DNA of 64,000 nucleotides, taken from contig CM054115.1 of assembly GCA_028673005.1 (NCBI GenBank), positions 3,761,001 through 3,825,000 on the forward strand, given 5' to 3'. The position numbers were made by a program, and so were the translations under genes. Shown here in pieces: positions 24,951-36,079 of the stretch; the stretch's first letter is position 1, and every line of letters begins with the position of its first letter. This DNA is from Tanypteryx hageni. Taxonomy: Eukaryota; Arthropoda; Insecta; Odonata; Petaluridae. The notes beneath the pieces are model-generated. The model did not search any database and was not told the origin of the DNA. It saw nothing but the letters and a program-made list of their open reading frames with translations.

Positions 24951-26050
24951 AAGATTCTTCTATCATCCTACGTATATAGTTTTTTTAATCAATCATCCTT
25001 TTTTATCCTTGGTGTGATTTGTAAATTTCTGCATATTTTTCTCCATTTGTGAGCATTTAATGTTTATGTATTTCTATATGCGCTACGAAACTGAAATTTT
25101 TTGTAAAGGGAGAATTCGTAAAATAACCGAATATAATAGGTCTGATATATTAATGGATTTGGCCATTAAAAATTCTTAATATTTAAGCAAATAGATGTTT
25201 ATGTACTTGGGGACGAGCTAGGGAGCTGGAAGTTTTCACTTAGAGCTTTGTGCAAAGGCTCAAACAAACATTTGAAAATCTCCATGAAGCTGTTATTGCG
25301 GCCGTTAAAACGTTTTAAAATTTAACCAGTTAGGTAAATATTATTGCACTTCTATATGTGATACAACATTAAAAGTTTGCAAAAATGTTTGGCATTAGTG
25401 CCAAACAGTGGAAAATGTATAATATTCTTAAAATTGCAAATTTTATGGATTGCTTTTACTCCAATATTGTCCCATATGGAAAGAACGAAAATCAGTGCAG
25501 AGGTTCAAACAGTTGAATTTTAAAAATATTTCTAATAATTAGATATCTGTCTTAAAAATCAATCTGTTTTTCAAGGTGAGATAAAATGCTTACAGAATAC
25601 CAGCACCAACTAATTGTATCCTATATCCTATGTATGTAAGAAGCAGCTGTTTATTATGTTAACGTGTTTTAATAAACATCCCGAGAAGGTAGAATATTGA
25701 AATTTGTCAGGAATACTTCATTCACGCATCGACGTCAACGGCGGCCAAAAGCAGCAAAAGAATACCTGGGTTCGACTAGCGGATATAACGTCTGTCTTCC
25801 GTAAGATAGCACGTAGTAAGAGAATTTTCGACGAGCAAATTTTCATTCTTTGCGAATTAAAATTAAATGAAATTTGCCTTCGATCTTCGGACAGGGACTG
25901 CCTTAAAGCCGAATTGCTAAGGTTTCTTATTCTTGTCCTCGAAATTGGTCATCAATTCGAAATAGCTGGAATTATTGTTTAAATCACATATTTTGGAAAA
26001 AAAATTGCCTTTTAACCGTTTGATGCCTTGAAATTGGTAATATTTCTGGC
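24951..26050. other. AT-rich spacer, no supported gene
   Basis: A 92-codon open stretch (25704-25982) begins only at TTG and resembles nothing known to me. No splice-bounded exon, RNA or repeat could be supported in this interval. Confidence 0.5.
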
Positions 26051-26072
26051 AGGAGAACAAATTTTCCTATTA

Positions 26073-26138
26073 CCGTGAGTCGAACCTGGGTCATCTACTT
26101 CTCTGGCGGATATTCTATCCCTGCAATCAATCAGCTAC
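26073..26138 (-). pseudogene. tRNA-like sequence, degraded, head-to-head with the next feature
   Basis: Read on the minus strand it contains tagaatatccgcc and the B-box-like phrase aggttcgactc with a short T-arm. It is a diverged sister of the + strand tRNA-like sequence that starts at 26134, and the two 5' ends overlap at gtagc/gctac. The acceptor and D arms are not intact. Confidence 0.5.
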
Positions 26139-26206
26139 GAAAGTTCAGTGGTAGAATATCCGCCCGGCAAGTGTAAGACCCGGCTTTGATTCCCGTTCAT
26201 TGTAGC
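26134..26206 (+). pseudogene. tRNA-Gly-like pseudogene or tRNA-derived repeat head
   Basis: The 73 bases start GCTACGA and end TTGTAGC followed by A, which can pair as a seven-base acceptor stem with one G-U pair. The A-box region (gttcagtggtagaat) is as in animal tRNA-Gly, and the B-box region (ctttgattccc) is one change from ggttcgattccc. The loop that should present the Gly anticodon GCC aligns to ggc, and the anticodon stem (TCCGC against GTGTA) has a mismatch. A functional tRNA is therefore unlikely. Similarity to tRNA-Gly is from memory of its consensus. Confidence 0.6.
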
Positions 26207-26779
26207 ATTTTTTTCTCTTTTCTAAAATATTCGCAACTTAACAGATTATACCTGTCTGCATAGGATCTTAAGACCACTTCATTCTATCAACCATGTTGTC
26301 CTCTAAAGAACGAACGAAATAGTACATTATGATTTAACTTGGGAACATTTTAATTCATATCCCGTCTTTTTTGACGGGTTATGAATGATGCTTTTCTACA
26401 ATTTTCAGTTCAGGAAATATTTAATTTACTCATAATTATAAAAAAATTCTGGAAGCACTTAAAAAGAAACTAATAATTTTACATCAAGGGACAACAGCAA
26501 TAATTCCTCAGACAATCATTTTAATTAACAATTGTTATACTAGCAAATGTTCAGCGAAAAAGTTTTTAATATATCTTGGTTGGTTTACTCATTTAAAAGT
26601 TTTCTGAATTGTCATACATAACGAATGGAAGATACATGTGGGTAGTCCTCGTATTTCGGACATTTTAGCACCTATGTGTGAAAAAAGGAAGGGAAAGTGA
26701 AAGAAAAATAATACCCCCGAACCCTCACGATACGTACTCGCATTGTTCTCCTCTCAGAAATGGACATGGAGTACACCTT

Positions 26780-26895
26780 TCCAATCTTGTTGAGATAAAG
26801 CGCTCACAAAATTCCGATCACAGACACACACACAGACACGCCTGCAGACATCATAGAGGAAATAGACAAAACGTGTTCAGGGGACCTTAAAATGT
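26780..26895 (-). repeat. Dispersed repeat, second copy at 54240-54400
   Basis: The reverse complement shares aaggtc-cctgaacacgtttt, ctatttcctc, atgatgtctg and a tgtgtgtgtctgtga stretch with the + strand at 54252-54320. Confidence 0.65.
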
Positions 26896-26919
26896 ATTTC
26901 CGTTGAAATCTCGAATTCG

Positions 26920-27270
26920 ATTATTTTCATTAAAGCAATAATTTCTCTATACTGCATATATGGAGAATGTAAAAATTCGGGCGCCTTCTCTCTCGTACTA
27001 AAGCACTCAAAGCACGCTTTCGTTACGCATATATGTAGTTTAAGGACGACAATACAATGTCGAGGTTTAACAATGACACGGTTGACACGGCAACATAACG
27101 TCAAAAAACTTAAAATTTTCCAATAAATATGATTTAAAAGTATAACTTGAGCGATTTCAAAGTCAAACATCGACAATAAAAATAAAAATATATGTTTAGT
27201 TTTCTTTAAAATGGTCTCTATCCGTAGATAGTAGGTCAATTACTTCTAACTAAATTTTGCAAAAGAAAAA
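26920..27270 (+). repeat. Dispersed repeat, related to 52490-52830
   Basis: Shared phrases in the same order are ctctctcgta, caaagc-cgctttc or caaagcgtgctttc, cgaggtttaacaatg, cacggcaacat or aaggcaacat, ctttaaaatggt-c-ata-g, gtaggt-a-tt-cttctaa and aaagcctgcaagt/aaagccttgcacgt. Both copies are degenerate and non-coding. Confidence 0.65.
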
Positions 27271-28440
27271 AAGCCTGCAAGTGAAAAAAAAAGAGATTTT
27301 GAAGTGTTCTATTATGGAGATTTGTATAGACGTATAGAGCGTTCCGGCGGACGGGCAAACGGAAGGACCAACAAATGGACGGACAGAATAAGGATTTTAA
27401 GTATATAATGTCAAAAAAGAAAATATTAATGGCTTAGTATAATGTCTACGAACAGAAATGCCAGTAGTAATGCCAATGAAATATCGATTTTTTTATTTTC
27501 CTATTAATTTCCTTATCAATTGTAATTAACAATACAATCGACTATTACTTAAAATATACCTTACTCGAATAATTGTAATATAATATTTATGTTCACGTAA
27601 TACCTCTGTCGTAAATTACCCATTTCTTTTCGCTTACAAACGCTGTGTAAACGTAAAGAAAATAGACGTATTTACATTCATTTCTTCGTCGTAGATAATC
27701 CATTTCACTTCATTTTCCAAATGTTGCGTGCACACGAAAAAATTAATCTATCCATTGGTACCTGCAGAAACGTTTGCAAAATCAGTCAGAAATCTGCATG
27801 TTTTAACATGCAGTCACACATAGTTCGGAGATTAATTAACTTTGCAATTACCTAGGATTCGGCTGTGAAAATGAGGTTCACTTAATAACGAAGGGAGACG
27901 AAATTATGATGGCTGCAACAACAATTTAACTCAATGAATTATAAGAAAGATATTCCGCATTTCAATCTCGTGCATTGCGTCAGCCAAACCGACTTTTTAC
28001 GTCGGTGTTTAACGTGGAATATATATGGAAAATGCTTTCAAGTGGCAAGTAATGGAAGAAGAAACTCTGCAAAAATGTTCTTTTCTTTTTTAAACGCATA
28101 TATCTCGTTGGGCCTTGTCACTTTCGGTATTTCCGTTATGTAACGTATACTAACTAACCGGGGAATTTGATAAAACCGATGAAATCGTCGATTCAAAATT
28201 CGTAAACCCACCCGTACTTCTACCATAACAACTAATTACGCAGCGAGTTTGCTTCAGCCCTCCCCCAACAGCCCCTCACTTGGACAAAAAACAATTCAAT
28301 GAGCCTGCTTACGCTATCATCGCGATGCCAGAATGGCTTTTAAATAACAATGGCGAATTATAATATAGTACATTCAAAGGATCGCCCAAGACGCAAAATA
28401 ATCTTTGTTAACTGCGGTCGATACGCAAGAATACGTCGTA
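27271..28440. other. AT-rich spacer, no gene seen
   Basis: Contains one ggcggacgggcaaacggaag stretch (about 27345) typical of the relics noted at 24545 and 34890. Otherwise there are only short AT-rich phrases, with no exon or RNA recognised. Confidence 0.5.
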
Positions 28441-28454
28441 TTTTATACAATAAT

Positions 28455-28605
28455 AAACCCTGAAGACTGAGGTGGCGCCACGGCAGGAATAGGTATGGAG
28501 CTAGATATAAACTTAAAACTCAGTCTGCCGCGAATGCGACGCCGCTCAAATTGTTGGAATACCTTTGGAAATGACTGTACATCGTAAATATTTAGAGAAG
28601 GAAAA
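28455..28605 (+). repeat. Direct repeat, copy 1 (with 29018-29175)
   Basis: Shares gactgaggtggc-ccacg-caggaataggta, aactcagtct-ccgcgaatgcg, acgcc-ctcaaa-tgttggaatac and tttggaaatga-tgtacat with 29030-29170. Divergence is moderate and includes a small insertion in copy 2. Confidence 0.8.
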
Positions 28606-28880
28606 GTAGGGGTGGTAGAAAGGCGGAGGGGCAAAAAGGGGAGAGGGATGGGGAAGTGAGAGGGAGGTGGAGGTTAGTGTCGGGTAAACCCAACGGGATG
28701 GAGGGAGAGAGAGGTTTCAGGGTGTTGAGGGAAAGGCTGGGGGCGAGGTTGGTCGGCGCCTCGGGATCAGCGGGGGGTGTGAAATCCCGGGAAAGAAGGA
28801 GAAAGGGATGCCGAATGGAGGAAGGGTTAAGTGGACCGACTGGTGTAAAAATGGGTGGTGGGATATTCCAAATAGTGGGG
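28606..28880 (+). repeat. Purine-rich dispersed repeat segment
   Basis: G- and A-rich stretch (aaaaaggggagagggatggg, tgagagggaggtggaggtta). The reverse complement of 62455-62520 contains closely similar phrases, so this is a dispersed segment in inverted orientation, not a unique gene. The proline-rich open frame on the opposite strand follows from the composition. Confidence 0.6.
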
Positions 28881-29017
28881 TAATTCCCGGATGGTTGAGC
28901 GGTTTGCAAAAACATAATCGTTGGTCAACATTGTATTCCTTTTCTTATGGACAATTATTTCTATGGCTTCTAATTGTAAGACATCCAATTTGTATCCTTT
29001 TTCTGATGTAGAGAAAT

Positions 29018-29175
29018 CTCCCGAGGCTGGAGACTGAGGTGGCACCACGACAGGACTAGGTACATAGTCACCGACTGACATAGCATTCACGTAGATATCA
29101 AGTTAAAATTCAGTCTACCGCGAATGCGACGCCTCTCAAAATGTTGGAATACTTTTGGAAATGATTGTACATATT
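29018..29175 (+). repeat. Direct repeat, copy 2 (with 28455-28605)
   Basis: See the first copy: the shared core is gactgaggtggcaccacgac through tttggaaatgattgtacat. About 413 bases of purine-rich and AT-rich sequence separate the copies. Confidence 0.8.
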
Positions 29176-29968
29176 CTTATTATTGTCGCCTGATGATACT
29201 ACTCTGTAGCGAACCCATGGTTGTGAAATATTAAGAAACTAAAATTGTGGATGAAAATTTTAAAATTATTTACAATTATCGTAGGAATTTGCAACTTGGG
29301 CCAAACAGCGCCTAAAAGAATTTTTAAATAATCTTCAAATTAGTCTACAAATTTGATTTTTAAACGAAGCTTGCACGTTTTTCGTGATAAAAATATTTTA
29401 TTGTCAAGACGATCAGGAGGGCTTATAGGATAGTTATGTGCCCAAAATTGATATTTAAAGATTGGAGTAAAATCGCTATTTCCCCATAGATTTTCCTAAC
29501 ATACGTTTATGGGAAGTATATACATTCGTATAACTCCATTGTTGTTTTTTAGAGGACCGTCGACAGTTAACGACGTTGAGAGACTTTGTACGAACACAAA
29601 CCTCCATTACGGTAACTATTGTGTTATCTATACTCTCGGAACATTTCCCAACAATGCAATTCACATTTTTTATCATAGCTTTCATTCGATAAAATAAATT
29701 GTCCTCAATAGTATGCATAAAAATTCTGTACTGACCAATTCTAAATACGTAAATGTTATATCAGTCTCTGTAAATAAAAAACGGAACGTTTGTTACTTTT
29801 TGCGTACTTAATTTGAAAAATTAATATATATTCATCAGTGGAATAAAAATAGCCTATTTACCAAATTCTAATTACTTTCATGTGTAACCAATCTCTGTCG
29901 TCACGGTAAATAAATAAGCGCTGTGTTTATTTAAATTTCACCAAGCCTAAGGAGAATGCATGTCAATG
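29176..29968. other. AT-rich spacer, no gene seen
   Basis: Only short open frames with no recognisable motif. The stretch ends at the target duplication of the hAT element. Confidence 0.5.
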
Positions 29969-29976
29969 CATATATC

Positions 29977-32083
29977 TAGAGCCGCGCCGAGCATATTTGC
30001 CGCCCGGGTGCAAGCAGTTTATGCCGCCCTTCTCTATAAGCCCAAATTTTTTCGAGTTTTAGATTACAAGGTGTAATTAATTTAAGGTAGGCTATAATAA
30101 AATAGAATCTTCGCGTCTATGGTGCCCAACCCAAATTAGTTACAAATTATTATTAAAGATTAGTTACAAATATTCCGTATTAATTGTCAATCGTTATCAA
30201 TTATGTTTTTATTACTCACATCTCTTTCAATAAATATTCATATCATTATTATTTGGATTATTTTAATATGAAAGAAGTTATCCAATTTCTTATGACTTAA
30301 GCAACAAGCTTCAATTAATAAGTAAATAATAAAGAGATTTGCCACAGATTTTCATAATTTTACCAATATTTAAAATTAATGCAGAAAAATATTTATAACT
30401 TTTCATATTTTTAAACAAAATTTCTAAATTTACATTAGTATCGGCAATATATATGTTGAAACTAATGAAAATATTTGGCAATTAAACTTTTTGACATCAT
30501 TAGCTGCTTACGTTGCGGTAAACGTCAACATAATAACTATATAGGTTTAAAATACCTAAATGTATACATAAAAATCAATATCATCTCAAAAGTGCCGATT
30601 TTTAAGCATTGGATGCGTTTTCACGATTTTTTAGATTGAAGGAAAGAGGAGAGATCTATACTTTTTCCGATAAAATTCTGAAATTTGGACTATTGTTTTA
30701 AAAATAATCGAGTACCATTTTTCAGCTATATGTACATTACTTTAAGTTTAAAGTTTGTAATTTAATTTAAAGCAATTTAAAAATGCAATATTGTGAAACA
30801 TTTAATCGATTTCAGTGCCTCCTAATGAGGAATGAAATTGAGGTTAAAAATATTTTCCAAAATGCGAATTTCTGAAGTTTTCGATTTTTCCTGTGTGTCG
30901 TAGCCAATGATCATACAAAATTTAATCTTTTTATTACAAAAAAGCGTGAAAGAAGACAGATATACGGATACTTGAGAATTATATTTATCAGTGATAAGGT
31001 CACGTTTTCTAAAATTTATTAGATCTAAGAAAGGAAAGCTTCTTGAAATAAAAACTGTATACATATAAAGTAACCACATTATAATATTTGGAAAGTTTAA
31101 TTAATTATTTTGAAAGTACAAGGCTGTTAATATTTGAAAAATAGTAAAAATCTAACAATCTTAAGGGAAAAGCGACAATAAAATAAAAATGACATTTTGG
31201 TTTATTTTAAGAAATTTACTCTTCGAGATTTCATAAATGCAAATTCATTGACAATGTCATCCAAATTTAGTTTATCGCATATTTCATTTTCTATGCTAAT
31301 AAGAGCCAGACTGCTTAGCCTATCTTGACTCATTGATGAACGCAAATCGTTTTTAATAAATTTATGTTTTGAGAATGATCTTTCTCTAGCAACAACTATT
31401 ACAGGAAGTGTTAATAAAACATGCAAAGCAATACAAATATTTGAAAAACCTCTTATTAAATCCTTGGTGAAGATATATTCTAAAATTTAAAAGGGCTCAT
31501 TTTGTTTCAAATAATCTTGAATAGCTTCTAATTCGTCATAGAGATCCATAGCACTAATGTCACTTTCTTCTCTAGCATTGCTTGTTAGTTTTTTAAAAGT
31601 CTGTGCAGAATTTCATTTTAGTTTCATATTTCGTCCTAGATAAGCTATGTAGATCATAGAGGAAACTGAAATCAGCATTATGCATTTTTAGCTGTTCAAA
31701 TCTTTCACTAACAGAGGTTATTGTAGTATCCAAAATAGAGTAAAAGAAAGCTAATAAATAAAGCTAGTATCAAAGGTCTTGAACTCTTCCATCCTTGTGT
31801 TCGTAATCGGATTTTACTTTTATCTTGCGTGGCCGAACAGATAGCAATAGAGGAAATTTTGGTTCTACATCAACATCTTCAGCTAATCCTTTGCGTCAAT
31901 CAAAATCCTTCCTCAGTTCTGTTGCTTTTCATATATTCAATCAAGTTTTCTTGAACATATATTGAAGTATATGCGTTCAAACTACGAGATGTAAAAGGAC
32001 AAAATTAATAAATATTATTGCTCGCCCGCAAGTGCCGACCGGGTGTGAGGCAGCCCGTGCACCCATAGGACGGCGTGGCTCTG
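29977..32083 (-). mobile_element. hAT-superfamily DNA transposon, internally deleted
   Basis: Termini are TAGAGCCGCGCCG on the left and, reading inward from the right, CAGAGCCACGCCG, forming 13-base imperfect inverted repeats of the CAGxGCCG type seen in many hAT elements. The flanks are catatatc (29969-29976) and catatacc (32084-32091), an eight-base target duplication with one difference, the length expected for hAT. A decayed hAT transposase C-terminus lies on the minus strand (31202-31990). The remainder (29990-31200) is AT-rich and non-coding. Most of the transposase N-terminus is missing, so the copy is dead. Confidence 0.85.
31202..31990 (-). pseudogene. hAT transposase C-terminal fragment (dimerisation domain, ZMYM1-like type)
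   Basis: The end of the frame reads VVARERSFSKHKFIKNDLRS, then MSQDRLSSLALISIENEI, then a LDDIVNEFAFMKSRR tail. This is the hAT dimerisation domain found in animal hAT transposases related to zinc finger MYM-type 1 proteins. Upstream on the same strand broken pieces of the same protein are visible (DTTITSVSERFEQLKMHN near 31700, ISAMDLYDELEAIQDYLK near 31530), separated by TAA and TGA stops and frame changes. The catalytic N-terminal part and BED or TTF zinc finger are absent. It lies inside inverted repeats with an eight-base target duplication. Confidence 0.85.
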
Positions 32084-32091
32084 CATATACC

Positions 32092-33362
32092 TTTAACTAG
32101 CTGAAATTACCCGGCGTTACTCGGGTTTTTAAGTCAATATATAAGATATTGAGGAAGATTTGAGAATAAAACCAAGTAATGAAACCAGGTTAATTTTTAT
32201 TGTAGTCCCTCATGATATGCAAGATTTCTTATCTTCACATCTTTTTCCCAAATAAATAAATGTTTTTCCGCATCCTTTATCGACAAATGTGTATTTTGCT
32301 ATCAAATAATCATAATAAACAGTCGATCGAATCACTTTTAAAATATCGTTATTTCACTCAAATTAAGTTCCAGTGAAAGAAACCGCAAGATAAAATGTGG
32401 TCATGTCTTACAAAAACATTTCATTCTTGGGCAGGAATTGGTTCTAGCAATGCAACCGGTGGAAACACGTTTGAAGATATTACCAAATTTAGCTTAATCA
32501 TACGTTATCCCATTCAAAGGCTGATTTTGGGAGTATAATTTGTCGCGTAAATATTTTAAAGTCAACCCTACGAAACAAAATGAGCTCCCGGACTTTGAAC
32601 TATATTTAGGCGATAAAAAGTATTTTAGTACGACATTGAAAGTCTAGTTTTAATGTAATAAGTTCAATTTGCTTAATTGATCCATACAAATGTTCAATTG
32701 AAAGGAAAGCAAAATGTACATATAGATGTTCAAGGGAGGAAGAGTTAACGATTATAAATTTTGGTCTAAATTAAAGAATTGTTATAGAAGTTCTCTTATT
32801 GTACCTTCTTACTTAGATATCTTTTACCTTATAAATTTTCAATTTTAATGAAAACACATTTGTCTCCTAAGTATAGAGAATATGCAGAATACATTAAAAG
32901 TTATTAGAGAACGGAAGCAGTTAACATTTCACATTGGAACTGCATTCCGCTTACCTTTTGAAACAATTAGCCAGATTTATATTTTTTTGGAGATTGTCCT
33001 TCTTTGAATAACCATAGTTTCTTTCTTCCCTACTTTATTTTATATCAGGTATATATTATTTCTTTTAGTTAATATTATGTATTGTTTATAACGGCTGTCA
33101 AGTAGATTGTTAATCCAACAATAAGCTCATTCCCGTGTTATTTATTTAAATGAGAAAAAATTATAATAGAAAAACATTTTTAAAATGAAAAATGTAGTCA
33201 AATTGCTTTAAAACCCCCCCCCCCCCCCATTTGCTTAACTTTTTATTGCTTCTACGTTCTGTAGTTGTTGCGTTATAAATGCACAAACAAAAACATATTC
33301 TTCAAAATATCTATAGTAGAGATAATCCTAACTACTTCGAAGCTAAACCAGCCTTTGTATAT
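32092..33362. other. AT-rich spacer with a C15 homopolymer, no gene seen
   Basis: No coding or RNA feature is recognised. A run of 15 C lies at 33214-33228; homopolymers of this length are error-prone in assemblies. Confidence 0.5.
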
Positions 33363-33370
33363 AAAAAACG

Positions 33371-33691
33371 GGTACTACTGGGTTATCCCGGACCCCTATT
33401 AAAAATGCTATAATATTTTCATTGTACTCTAGTACCCGAATCCAAGTTAAGCTGCTGGGTGTTGAATTCGTTCCATTTTCTTCCTCTTTCCGGGTTGGGT
33501 TAAGTGATAGGAGGTTGGATTCGTTACATTTTCCTCCTCCCCCTGGGTTGGGTTAAGTGGTTGGTTTTGGAGTCGTTCCATTTTCCACCTCCCGGGTAGG
33601 GTTAAGTGGTTGGGGGTGGGATTCGGATACTAGGGTGCAATGAAAATATTATAGCATTTTTAATAGGGATCTTGGATAACCCAGTAGTACC
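33371..33691. mobile_element. 321-bp MITE with 8-bp target duplication
   Basis: Inverted termini of about 70 bases: the left end GGTACTACTGGGTTATCC and the phrase aatgctataatattttcatt recur as reverse complement ending at 33691. The element is flanked on both sides by a perfect eight-base duplication aaaaaacg (33363-33370 and 33692-33699). The interior holds about 3.5 copies of a roughly 50-base G- and T-rich unit starting gggttgggttaagtg (33492, 33545, 33594). An eight-base duplication with GG-starting termini would suit Merlin- or hAT-type mobilisation; the superfamily is not established. Confidence 0.9.
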
Positions 33692-33699
33692 AAAAAACG

Positions 33700-34740
33700 T
33701 AACAGTTGCCACTTTTATATTAACGCGAATAAATTTATAAACCTATAGCATTGTATCAGTTTTGTTTGTATATTAGATTTTGATTATTTCTTTTTGACAA
33801 TTACCTTAGCAGAAATTGTGACTTTTGTTCCTAGTTCAACTTGTGACTTATTTTCTACCCAACACTGACATTTTTTCCTTGCTTGTATTTTATATTTTGA
33901 TCCTTTCGTTTTCAAAATTACATTAGCCAAAATTGTTACATTTTTCCAAGCTAAAGTTGACTTTTTCCCTACCCAAAAATTAGCCTTTTCTCTGAGCAAC
34001 AGTAATGACATTTTTACGCGAATAAATATGTAAACGTATGACATTGTTTCAATTTTGTTTGTATATTGAATTTTGATTATTTCGTTTTGACAATTGCATT
34101 AGCCAAAATTGTGACTTTTTCCTTGCCAAAGTTATGACATTTTTCGGACACAACTCTGTGACTTTTATTACGAGCAACAATTGTAACTTATTAACACGAA
34201 TAAATATGTACTCGTATTGCATTTTTTGTTTTGTTTATTAAAGTTTTATTGTTTTATTGTGACAATTTGATCGCTGCATCTCAATAATATTAGAGTTCAT
34301 AATTAATTATTACAATAAATTTCTGAAAATCAGCATTATAATAGTGCCAATAGATTAAAACCAATTGCTTTGCAATAACGGAAAGTAATGTTGATTCCAT
34401 TCTTCTCCAAAACCGAGACAAGTCCTTTCGTTTTCAAATTACCTAAGCCAAATTGGTGACTTTTTTCCTACCCAACATAGTGCCTTTCTTTCCGAGAAAC
34501 AATTGTGACAATTTTACGCGAATTAACATTTATACGTATGGCTTTGTTTCAGTTTAGCTGTTTTTTTTAACTTTCATCGTTTCGTTTTCAAAATTACCCG
34601 AGTCAAAATTGTGACTTTTTTCCTAGTCCAAAATTGTGACTTTCTTTCCGAGCAACAATGGTGATCTTTTTACGCGAATTAACATTTAAACGTATGGCAT
34701 TGTATCAGTTTCGCTGATATTTTAAATTTTAGATTTCCCA
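33700..34740 (+). repeat. Tandem-like repeat cluster, inverted counterpart of 23320-24950
   Basis: Three to four units carry tttcgttttgacaattacc or ttcaaaattac, gccaaaattgtgactttttcc, gagcaacaattgtgac, acgcgaataaatatgtaaacg and attgtttcagttt. The 34110-34430 part matches 23320-23640 as a reverse complement. Frames are open only over short distances, so this is treated as non-coding repeat DNA. Confidence 0.75.
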
Positions 34741-34930
34741 TGTAAATCAAATAGAAAGTATAGTTCCCGGAATCGATCCCTGGACTTAAAATTTTCGCAA
34801 GAATATCTATCCTCGGAAGCTCAATTCCAGTTGTAAAAGATTTCCACCAAGTGTCACGAAAATTGGTCTAATGGTTCAAACGGGGGACAGACAGACGGGC
34901 AGACAGATAGACAACGAAGAAACTATACGT
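34741..34930 (-). repeat. Dispersed repeat with B-box-like phrase (copy 1)
   Basis: The reverse complement contains gaccaattttcgtgacacttggtggaaat, gatcgattccgggaactat and tttgatttacatgg, matching the + strand at 45590-45720 and 60170-60300 in the same order (phrases given as they appear here). It is non-coding. The gattcc phrase resembles a tRNA B-box. Confidence 0.75.
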
Positions 34931-35034
34931 TTATTTTCATTCTTGAAAGTAGGCCAAACATTTTCCACAAAGACTTTAAAATACACAACAATTCTAATCT
35001 CTATATCTGACTTCATTAACACTAGATCAACGAA

Positions 35035-35135
35035 AAATGAATATTTGTTTATTTTCGTTATGGTCGCACTATTCATCGCAACCAATCTATTATTTATACT
35101 TCAAAACAGCGTCAAAATTTCGTATTACGAAGCTG
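35035..35135 (+). repeat. Dispersed repeat, second copy near 62025-62135
   Basis: Shared phrases are tattcatcg-aaccaa, tattgttt or ctattattta-acttcaaaacagcgtc and aatttcg-a or agtttcga. Both copies lie downstream of other dispersed repeat pieces and are non-coding. Confidence 0.65.
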
Positions 35136-36079
35136 GTGCGTAGGAAAGTATCGCCTTTGCTATCTATAATATTAATAATTTCCCTTTTCTGAACGAAGAT
35201 ATTATTACTGATTCACTTTATCACAACAATATTATGTTTATAATAGTGTATCTGATCTGATTGAACATTATATCAACATCTGTGACTTTTTTCTTGGGAC
35301 TTTTTTTCCTGTGACTTTATTACTGCGACTTATTTCCTGTGACTTTATCTCCCCTACAGTGCAGTGCTTTCCCTTCTCAGTGTTTGCTTTCACCGTGCAG
35401 TTATATAAAAACTCTTATTTTTCTGTGCATTTTTCTTTTTTTTCTTTTACTTTTTAATTGTGCATATTAACCTTAACTTTCCGCATCCCACATCTTAAAA
35501 TTTCCTCTCTTATGATTCTTTCTTCCAAAGAAATCTTGCCCACTAATAGCATTCCTATCTTGCCCGTACCTTCTCCCATCTGCAGACCCTCGCTTCAGGC
35601 TGCTACGGCGATCATTAGCTCGCCTGGCCTTCGATCACCCACTGTCATGCCTCCCTCTCTCAACCCTGAGGCAGCTGAATTCATACCCTCCCCTATCGCA
35701 CCCTCGTTCCCACCTCTATCTTTACCTGCTTCACATCCAATCACTTCTGGAACTCGCCTTAACCTATATGCTCCTGATGTCATTCCGTCCCAACCTCAAC
35801 CGCGTCTTTCCTTAGACACAAATGCTTCCGAATTTTACCAATCCTTTTCTAGACCCACATACTCATATCTTTTCTCTAACTCCACCAAAAATTTGTCCTC
35901 ACTCCCTGACCCCAATACAAAGACAATTTTATCTGAACAGTTTAAGCTTTTTCTTCGCTCTCTTCAGATCATATACTTACACACATTGAAGAACTTCGTT
36001 CTATCCAATTTCACAATAATGTACACATCATCGCTATTGCTGAAACATGTTAAAACTCTCCATCTCATCCTCTACTGTA

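Noticed and set aside
25704..25982. 92-codon open frame
   Set aside because: It starts only at TTG, lacks recognisable domains and has no supporting splice sites; chance is sufficient in DNA of this composition.
26134..26206. Functional tRNA-Gly gene
   Set aside because: The anticodon position aligns to ggc instead of gcc and the anticodon stem has a mismatch, so it is listed as a pseudogene or tRNA-derived repeat.
28592..28915. 107-codon proline- and leucine-rich frame on the minus strand
   Set aside because: It reads through a purine-rich dispersed repeat that has an inverted relative at 62455-62520.
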